DNA of 10,408 nt from contig QMMB01000070.1 in the NCBI GenBank assembly GCA_003647035.1, forward strand, positions 1-10,408. The letters run 5' to 3'. How positions within the stretch are numbered: position 1 is the first letter of the stretch; every line of letters starts with the position of its first letter. This document shows positions 5,022-10,408 of this stretch, one piece after another. The stretch comes from Deltaproteobacteria bacterium. GTDB lineage: Bacteria; Myxococcota_A; Polyangia; Polyangiales; Houyiibacteriaceae. The notes below the pieces were generated by a model. That model was not told the DNA's origin. It ran no database searches and saw only the letters and a list, made by a program, of their open reading frames with translations. The position numbers and the translations under genes were made by a program.

Positions 5022-6410
5022 TTATTCCCCACAGTCTACGGGCCGCCAACCCTTTTGTGAGACCAGCGGCATGTTGGTCGCTTTTTCGAGGCCTGCGATG
5101 GCGACGTTGTACTCGGCGGTGGCCATGAGGCGCTTGGAGCGGGCGCTGAAGTACGCTTCGATCGCGTCGACGAGCTCCATGGCCGTGGTCGTTCCGATTT
5201 CATAGCCCTGGCCTGCGGACACGAACCATTTGCGGGATTCTTTCTCGGCGCGCGTCCAGCTTTCGAGTCGCCGCTTGGCATCCTGCAGTTGTTCGTAGAG
5301 TGCAGTGACCTCGATCTCGATGCCTTGCTCGGCCTCTTCGGTCTTCGCCTTCAGCGACTGGATCTCGGCCTTCGCTGCCTTGACGCGCGCGTGGGTCCCG
5401 CCGAAGTCGAGCTTCCATTGCGCGAGCAGTCCCGCGTAGGCGCCGGCAAAGTTGCCACGGTCGATCACGAAAGGGTTTTGGATGTCGGTGATGCCTGGTG
5501 TTCTGGCGAAGGTCGCGCGCAGGGCAAGGAGGATGTCCGGGAGGTACCCGGCGCGCTTGACTGTGAGGTTGGCGTCTTTCGCGGTCCTTGCCGCTTCGAG
5601 CTGCAACAACTCCGGACGATTCGAAATTGCGCGTTCGACGTGTTCGCTGAGCTCGATGACCTGGCTCTCGACGACTCCGAGCGGACACTCCGGAACGATG
5701 GCCGGCTTGAGGCCGGAGAGGATTTCCAAAGCCGCCCGAGCCGAGGCTTCCAATCGCAGCGCTTCGGACTCACGCGACTCGATCTCGGACAGCGCCGAGA
5801 CCAGCCGCCAGTAGTCGGTTTGCCTCACCCGGGGGTCGTCCGCCTTCAAACGCGCGTCGAGCTTATCCACCGCTTTTCTGAGCTTGTTCTTGCCCTCGGA
5901 GATCATCGCTTGCAGGTCGAGCGAGAGCTGCGTCCCGAAGTAGGCACGACGCACGTCGAACACCACGCGCGCCATGGTGCGGTCTCTCTCGAGCTCGGAC
6001 CCGCGGATGCCTGCGGTCGCGGCTTTCTTGCCGGCGCGATACTTGCCGAAGGTGTAGAGCGGGATCCCTCCCTCGATGGCGATTTCGCCGCCCGGGCCCC
6101 AGCGGTTGCCCCACGGGATCTGGGAGTCGGGGCTGAACGTGGTGGTTCCCTGGGCACCAGGCGCCACGAAGAACGTGGCCCGCCCTTGGAACTGCATGAA
6201 GGGGGAGAGCCTTGCTTCGATCAGGCGCGCTTGAGCTGCGTCGATGTCCGCCGCCGCCGCCTTGAGCCCTGGATAGCGGAGCATCGCTGCCTGGGTGTAC
6301 TCATCGATGTGGTACACGCGGCGGCCTGCGGGCGCCTCCTCCGCGATCACCCGAGCCCCGACGCCAAGCGTCGTCAGCGCGATGACCACAAGCGCCCAGA
6401 ACCTAACCAT
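5022..6410 (-). CDS. TolC family outer-membrane channel protein
   Basis: The 462-residue protein starts with a signal peptide (MVRFWALVVIALTTLGVGAR, cleavage probably after VIA at residue 23). Two repeats of the outer-membrane efflux protein domain (PF02321) follow. The first includes YTQAAMLRYPGLKAAAADID (about 38-57) and GGIPLYTFGKYRAGKKAA. The second includes RPELLQLEAARTAKDANLTV and LLAQWKLDFGGTHARVKAAK, followed by a long helical stretch. The paired IPLYTFGKY and WKLDFGGTHA strands and the coiled-coil helices fit the trimeric outer-membrane barrel plus periplasmic tunnel of TolC, which works with inner-membrane exporters. No membrane-fusion protein or pump gene is adjacent, so the exported substrate cannot be named. 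It starts 45 bases after skp and has no clear Shine-Dalgarno (ACAAAAGCTC before the ATG). Its gene position suggests a house-keeping envelope role rather than a dedicated drug pump, but this is inference. Confidence 0.9.
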   Translation of the reverse strand: MVRFWALVVIALTTLGVGARVIAEEAPAGRRVYHIDEYTQAAMLRYPGLKAAAADIDAAQARLIEARLSPFMQFQGRATFFVAPGAQGTTTFSPDSQIPWGNRWGPGGEIAIEGGIPLYTFGKYRAGKKAATAGIRGSELERDRTMARVVFDVRRAYFGTQLSLDLQAMISEGKNKLRKAVDKLDARLKADDPRVRQTDYWRLVSALSEIESRESEALRLEASARAALEILSGLKPAIVPECPLGVVESQVIELSEHVERAISNRPELLQLEAARTAKDANLTVKRAGYLPDILLALRATFARTPGITDIQNPFVIDRGNFAGAYAGLLAQWKLDFGGTHARVKAAKAEIQSLKAKTEEAEQGIEIEVTALYEQLQDAKRRLESWTRAEKESRKWFVSAGQGYEIGTTTAMELVDAIEAYFSARSKRLMATAEYNVAIAGLEKATNMPLVSQKGWRPVDCGE

Positions 6411-6455
6411 GAGCTTTTGTAGCTGGAAACAGCCGATTGGGCCACGAATGGGGGT

Positions 6456-7004
6456 TTACTTGGACTTCTTGCTGCCGCCCTGTTTGGCCTGCTTGTTGTA
6501 CCGCTGGATCAGCACGTCCGTGAGATCGAGGTTCGAGGGCACCCACACGACGCCGCCTTCATTGGCTTCGATGATCATCGTGTACCCGTCGGTTTGCCCG
6601 ATGCGACGGAGAATTGCCTGCATCTTCTCGAGGATCTTTTGCGTGAGCTCGGCTTCCTTCGTGGTGAGCTCTTGCTGGTACTGCACGTACTCGTTCTGCA
6701 GGTCCATCAGGTCCGCCTGGTACTTCTCGACCTTCTTCTTGAGCGCATCCTGACTGAGGACGTCCTGCTGCCGCTCGAGGCTCTCTTTCTGAGCTTTGAG
6801 GCTCTCTTGCTTGACGTTGAGGGACTTCTGTCGCTCGTCGAAGACCTTCTTAAGTCGTCGCTTAGCCTGCCGGCCGTCTTCGGTTTCGTTGATGGCTCGC
6901 TGGAGATCAACCACGCCGATTTTGACCTGCGCGTCCACAGTGGACGCCGATCCGGCGAGAATGGCCGCAGCCAAAGCGATAGTAATGATTCTGCAAAAGC
7001 GCAT
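6456..7004 (-). CDS. skp: Skp/OmpH family periplasmic chaperone
   Basis: The 182-residue protein has a signal peptide (MRFCRIITIALAAAILAGSA, cleavage near VDA/Q at 25-26) followed by VKIGVVDLQRAINETEDGRQ, the conserved N-terminal strand and helix start of the OmpH/Skp family. Residues about 45-130 form a long charged coiled coil (the tentacles), and YTMIIEANEGGVVWV (about 141-155) is the returning strand of the body domain. Length is in the usual range. Skp trimers hold unfolded outer-membrane proteins in the periplasm and deliver them to BAM. The gene lies directly downstream of bamA, the same order as in E. coli. AAAGGA lies 7 bases before the ATG, supporting this start. The tail is strongly basic (KQAKQGGSKKSK), which could help bind membranes or acidic partners. 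Confidence 0.93.
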   Translation of the reverse strand: MRFCRIITIALAAAILAGSASTVDAQVKIGVVDLQRAINETEDGRQAKRRLKKVFDERQKSLNVKQESLKAQKESLERQQDVLSQDALKKKVEKYQADLMDLQNEYVQYQQELTTKEAELTQKILEKMQAILRRIGQTDGYTMIIEANEGGVVWVPSNLDLTDVLIQRYNKQAKQGGSKKSK

Positions 7005-7011
7005 GAGAGCA

Positions 7012-7017
7012 TCCTTT
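7012..7017 (-). promoter_or_regulatory. Ribosome binding site of skp
   Basis: AAAGGA on the minus strand lies 7 bases before the skp ATG at 7004. It sits in the 93-base gap after bamA and gives skp its own initiation signal. Confidence 0.6.
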
Positions 7018-7093
7018 CAGGCCCGGCGTAGCTAGCCGTTCGCCGCGATTCGGTCAAGCCGCAGGGGTTATACGGCCAACCGCCCCTTTTGAT

Positions 7094-7114
7094 TCGGTCA
7101 GAACGACTGACCGA
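7094..7114 (-). other. Hairpin over the bamA stop codon
   Basis: TCGGTCA (7114-7108 on the minus strand) and TGACCGA (7100-7094) form a perfect 7-base stem with a 7-base loop. The right arm begins with the bamA TGA stop. No T run follows, so it is not a normal intrinsic terminator. A second copy of TGACCGAATC lies at 7056-7047 and could compete for the same left arm. A role in mRNA processing or stability between bamA and skp is possible. Confidence 0.4.
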
Positions 7115-9698
7115 TGGTGAACTCGAAGCGGACCGCGCTGTCTTGAGGCCGGCGCTTGATGGGAATGCCCCATTCGAAACGGAGCGGTCCGAGAGGGGAG
7201 AACCATCGAACACCGAAGCCCACCGAGTAACGGAGGAAGCCGTTGATGCCGCACGGCGCCGACGAACGGTCGGAGTCGGGCGCGATGGGTGCCTGGCAGT
7301 TCCCGAACTGATCCTTGAACGCGAAGATGTTCCACGTGTTGCCGCCGTCCGTGAAGAGGACGCCCTTGATGCCGACGGCCTCGATGAGCGGAAACTCGAG
7401 CTCGATATTGTAGAACGCCTGGAAATCGCCGCCGATCGGGCGGCCCTCGTCGATGATGGGGAGGTTCGGGTCACCGGCGGAGGCGACACCCGCTTGTGGG
7501 CCGACCGACTGCAGACGGTAGCCTCGAATCGTGAAGATGCCGCCAAGGTAGAACCGCTCGAAGACCGGAACGATGTGACGGGAAGTGATCAAGCCCACCT
7601 CGGTGTTGATCTTGAAGACCACCGGGCCAAACACTTTCTTGTAGAAACGCGTGAACGCGGTTTGGCGGACGAACGTGTTGTCGGAGCCGAGGTACTGGTC
7701 TGCGATTTGGACCGCGTAGTTCGCGAAGACGCCCTCCGTCGTCGAAATCCGATTGTCGCGGTTGTCCCAGTTGACGGTGAACCGGAGCGAGCTTGTGATC
7801 CCGTCGCGGAACGCATTGGCGATGAAGATGTTGGAGAAGGTGTTCGCGAGGTCGCCACCGACGCCGAGGAGGTTTCCTCGGGGTTGGGAGATGACGACGT
7901 TTTCGAACTCGTACCGGAGGAAGATGCGGAAGCGCGGATTGAAAAGAGGGTGACCCGTCGTGACGCTCGCGCCGGTCGAATCTTGCCGGAAATCACGGAA
8001 ATCCCGGATGCGCTTGAACAGACCGAAGCCGAGGCTCCATTCGGACCCGAGGAACCAGGGCTCGATGAAGTTCAGGTCGATCTGTTGCCGAATGCCGGAG
8101 AGCTGGAGGTTCAGGCCCAGCGTTTGGCCTCGGCCGAAGAGGTTCTGCTGTTGGACTTGCGCCGTGACGATGAAGCTTTCGAGCGACGAGAAGCCCGCAC
8201 CGACCTGGAACGTCCCAGTCGGCTTCTCGGCGACCTCGACATTGATCACCATTTGGTCGCGGGCGGTTCCTTCCTCCTCGGAGACGTCGACCCGCTCGAA
8301 GTAGCCCAGCTGAGTCACGAGCGCTCGCCCGTCCTCGAGCTTGCTCTGGTTGTAGAGGTCCCCTTCGCTGAGTCGGAACTCTCGCCGGATGACCGCGTCG
8401 CGGGTCTTGGTGTTGCCGCGCACGTGAATGCGCTCGATGTAGACCAGGGGTCCTCGGAGGATGTTGATGGTCACATCGACCAGGTGGTTGGCTTCGTCGA
8501 GGTCGGTGCCGGGCACCATTTCCACTAGTGCGTAGCCGTTGTCGCGGTAGGTCCGGCTGATCCCCTCGATGCCTTCAGCGATCTTGCTGCGGCTGAACCA
8601 GTCGCCTGGCGCGAGCCTCACCATCTTGCGGAGTTGGGCCTTCGGCGCGACGGTTTCGACTTCGTTCCCAGCGCCGTCCGTCTCCATGATGTCGAACTCA
8701 CGAATTCGGAACCGTGGGCCCTCTTCGACGGGAATGGTGATGTCGACGTAGGCGCGGTCGGGCGTGAGCTCGACGGTCGGGCGCCCGGGCCGCATCATCA
8801 AGTAGCCCTTATCGTAGTACCAGGCCTGAACCCGAGTCAGGTCTTCGTCGAACGCCGAGCGGCTGAACTTGTTCCGGTCGCTCAAGAACGAGAACATTCC
8901 GGTCTCGCTCGTCTGCATGATTTTCAGCAACTCCGCAGCGGGGAGCTCCTGGTTGCCGACGAAACTGATGCGCCGGACCTCGACCTCGGCCCCCTCGTCG
9001 ATCTTGAAGACGATGTCGACCTGGTTGGTGTCGCCCGGGACACGTCTGAGCTCGTACTCGACGTCGGCCAAGAAGAAGCCCTCTTCGGAATAGAGCTGAC
9101 GCATCGAGTCGGCCTGCGCCTCGACATCGGGCACCGACAAGATGGTCCCGGGCTCGAGGGTAATCGTCTCGCCGATGTCGTCTTCATCGACTTCGTCGTT
9201 GCCCTCGTAGATGACCTTGCGGATCGCGGGGCGTTCGACGAGGCGAATCGTGAGCTTGATCCCCGCGCCGATGGGGTCGGATTCGATCTGCAAGTCGTCG
9301 AAGTACCCCATGTTCCAGAGTGCCCTCGCGTCCCGGGTGACCGCAGGGTCCGTGCAGGTGGAGCCTCGCCGGAGCTTCATCGTCGCCCGCACGTCATCGG
9401 GATCGACACGCCGCGCTCCGACCACGACAACGCGCCGAATCTCCTTGTCATGGCAGCTGGTGCGCGGGACATGGATGGCGGCGTTGGGGTCTTGGACCGG
9501 TTCGTAGGCGTCGCCTTCGCCCCCTAGATCCCCTTCACTGGGAATCGGTTCGGGCGGCCGTTGGGGCTGCGGGGATGTCCGCACGGGCCGCATCATTGGG
9601 GGCGGCGGCTCCTGCATATTGTCCCCGCTCTGAGCGCCCGCCACGGAAGCGAGCCCTGCTGCGAGCATCAGGGCTATGGCATGGGCGGAAGGGCGCAT
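7098..9698 (-). CDS. bamA: Outer-membrane protein assembly factor BamA
   Basis: BamA is the core of the BAM complex that folds beta-barrels into the outer membrane. The 866 residues comprise a signal peptide (about 1-22, ending GAQ), a proline-rich linker (about 30-60), five POTRA domains (roughly 83-156, 157-237, 238-327, 328-418 and 419-492) and a 16-strand-type barrel (about 497-866). POTRA starts are visible as IRRVVVVGARRV, IRKVIYEGNDEV, VRRISFVGNQEL and IERIHVRGNTKT. The loop-6 motif is IRGYR (724-728), the SPLGPLRF block matches E. coli SPLGPLVF, and the last residue is phenylalanine. Four cysteines pair by position: C82 and C115 in POTRA1, C801 and C816 in a predicted extracellular loop. 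The ATG is followed by a proper signal peptide, but no Shine-Dalgarno is seen. The 48-base gap after lolD contains the perfect palindrome GGCTATAGCC (9721-9730). A TamA-type Omp85 is less likely because of the five POTRAs and the adjacent skp. Confidence 0.97.
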   Translation of the reverse strand: MRPSAHAIALMLAAGLASVAGAQSGDNMQEPPPPMMRPVRTSPQPQRPPEPIPSEGDLGGEGDAYEPVQDPNAAIHVPRTSCHDKEIRRVVVVGARRVDPDDVRATMKLRRGSTCTDPAVTRDARALWNMGYFDDLQIESDPIGAGIKLTIRLVERPAIRKVIYEGNDEVDEDDIGETITLEPGTILSVPDVEAQADSMRQLYSEEGFFLADVEYELRRVPGDTNQVDIVFKIDEGAEVEVRRISFVGNQELPAAELLKIMQTSETGMFSFLSDRNKFSRSAFDEDLTRVQAWYYDKGYLMMRPGRPTVELTPDRAYVDITIPVEEGPRFRIREFDIMETDGAGNEVETVAPKAQLRKMVRLAPGDWFSRSKIAEGIEGISRTYRDNGYALVEMVPGTDLDEANHLVDVTINILRGPLVYIERIHVRGNTKTRDAVIRREFRLSEGDLYNQSKLEDGRALVTQLGYFERVDVSEEEGTARDQMVINVEVAEKPTGTFQVGAGFSSLESFIVTAQVQQQNLFGRGQTLGLNLQLSGIRQQIDLNFIEPWFLGSEWSLGFGLFKRIRDFRDFRQDSTGASVTTGHPLFNPRFRIFLRYEFENVVISQPRGNLLGVGGDLANTFSNIFIANAFRDGITSSLRFTVNWDNRDNRISTTEGVFANYAVQIADQYLGSDNTFVRQTAFTRFYKKVFGPVVFKINTEVGLITSRHIVPVFERFYLGGIFTIRGYRLQSVGPQAGVASAGDPNLPIIDEGRPIGGDFQAFYNIELEFPLIEAVGIKGVLFTDGGNTWNIFAFKDQFGNCQAPIAPDSDRSSAPCGINGFLRYSVGFGVRWFSPLGPLRFEWGIPIKRRPQDSAVRFEFTIGQSF

Positions 9699-9746
9699 TG
9701 CGAGGCGTAACCAGCCGGGCGGCTATAGCCGTGGCCTATGAGGGGG

Positions 9747-10408
9747 TCAAGTTGGTTTTCCTTGGTTTTCAAGGGGTTGGGGGCGGAGCTCGTCCGAATC
9801 GATGCGCCCGTCCTTCATCGAAACGCGTCTCGGCATCATGGCGGCGAAATCCCGGCTGTGGGTCACGATGAGGAACGTGATTCCGTGCCGCCGGTTAAGA
9901 TCGAAGATGAGCGACTGGACGGAGTTGCTGGTCTGACTATCGAGATTCCCCGTGGGTTCATCGGCGAGCACCAGCTCGGGCTTCATCAAGAGCGCCCGCG
10001 CCAGGGCGACGCGCTGTTGCTCGCCACCGGAAAGCTCCCCCGGACGATGGGTGAGCCGGTCGGTCAGCCCCACCTCGTCGAGCAGCTGCCGTGCCCGGTC
10101 TTCCAGCCGTCGGCTACCTCGAATCAAACCAGGCATCATCACGTTTTCCAGCGCAGTGAACTCCGGCAGCAGGTGATGAAATTGGAAGACAAAACCGATA
10201 CTTCGGTTGCGAAACTCCGCCAGCTCCAAGCCTCCGAGGCGCGTGACATCCCGGCCTCCGTAGAGGATTCGCCCCTCGGTGGGCAAATCGAGCGTGACGA
10301 TAAAATGCAGCAGTGTGCTCTTGCCGGCGCCTGACGGGCCGACGATCGTGACCATCTCTCCGCGATCGATTTGGAGGTCGATGCCCTTGAGGACTTGCAG
10401 TGACCGGC
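9747..10408 (-). CDS. lolD: LolD lipoprotein-releasing ABC transporter ATPase, 5' partial
   Basis: The frame runs off the right edge. The 17 codons before the ATG at 10355 read RSLQVLKGIDLQIDRGE, normal ABC sequence, so that ATG is internal and the start lies outside. Visible in order are Walker A GPSGAGKST, the Q-loop FVFQFHHLLPEFTALENVMM, the signature LSGGEQQR, Walker B LVLADEPTGNLD and the switch histidine in FLIVTHS. The FQFHHLLPEFTALENV stretch is characteristic of LolD within the MacB/FtsE-like group. LolD powers LolC/LolE in removing lipoproteins from the inner membrane and handing them to LolA. All catalytic motifs are intact. It is 48 bases upstream of bamA, and a lolC/lolE-type permease gene is expected just outside the window. 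The final 20 residues (DSDELRPQPLENQGKPT region) are divergent and probably dispensable. Confidence 0.93.
   Translation of the reverse strand, partial: RSLQVLKGIDLQIDRGEMVTIVGPSGAGKSTLLHFIVTLDLPTEGRILYGGRDVTRLGGLELAEFRNRSIGFVFQFHHLLPEFTALENVMMPGLIRGSRRLEDRARQLLDEVGLTDRLTHRPGELSGGEQQRVALARALLMKPELVLADEPTGNLDSQTSNSVQSLIFDLNRRHGITFLIVTHSRDFAAMMPRRVSMKDGRIDSDELRPQPLENQGKPT

Noticed and set aside
4991..5032. Upstream GTG start for mlaC at 5032
   Set aside because: It would overlap the end of tolC and place 14 residues before an otherwise perfect signal peptide; the ATG at 4990 has its own AAGGAG.
5289..6422. 377-codon plus-strand open frame opposite the tolC-like gene
   Set aside because: It is a mirror frame of a well-supported TolC-family gene, with no family features of its own.
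7089..9527. Long plus-strand open frames opposite bamA (7089-8528 and 8634-9527)
   Set aside because: They lie wholly antisense to a certain bamA gene, have acidic, low-complexity translations without recognisable domains, and arise from the high GC third positions of the real frame.
1..10408. Search for CRISPR arrays, tRNA, rRNA, insertion sequences, defence or toxin-antitoxin genes
   Set aside because: None of the intergenic stretches has spaced direct repeats, cloverleaf-like sequence or transposase fragments; all long credible frames are house-keeping or envelope genes.

Overview
The window looks like ordinary chromosomal DNA of a GC-rich, Gram-negative delta-proteobacterium, most likely a member of Myxococcota or a close relative. 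The reasons are the dense set of outer-membrane biogenesis genes, an outer-membrane protein resembling the myxobacterial TIGR04551 family, and a long DUF507 protein of about 170 residues of the kind I associate with that group. No mobile element, CRISPR array, tRNA or rRNA was seen.

Layout. Bases 1-1214 (+) carry the 3' part of an outer-membrane beta-barrel gene whose start lies outside the window. It converges, with a 2-base gap, on a minus-strand cluster read from right to left: a DUF507 gene (3289-2777), yicC (2767-1892) and gmk (1846-1217). A 171-base divergent intergenic region (3290-3460) with two inverted repeats separates that cluster from a plus-strand Crp/Fnr-type regulator (3461-4189). 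Bases 4190-4327 hold a GC-rich terminator hairpin flanked by A and T tracts, then a degenerate 12-base tandem repeat. Both lie between the convergent ends of the regulator and of a long minus-strand gene series.

That series fills the rest of the window, read from right to left: lolD (partial, 10408-9747), bamA (9698-7098), skp/ompH (7004-6456), a TolC-family gene (6410-5022) and an mlaC-like gene (4990-4328). Gaps are only 31 to 93 bases, so it is probably one transcription unit. Its products cover successive parts of envelope building: lipoprotein release from the inner membrane (LolD), a periplasmic chaperone (Skp), outer-membrane protein insertion (BamA), an export channel (TolC family) and phospholipid shuttling (MlaC).

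I found no convincing undescribed multi-gene system. The items most worth checking are the lolD-bamA-skp-tolC-mlaC linkage, the inverted repeats in front of the regulator together with its altered ligand pocket, the 12-base tandem repeat, and alternative hairpins at the end of bamA. Several genes (DUF507, yicC, tolC, bamA) have no clear Shine-Dalgarno sequence, so their starts rest on protein features.
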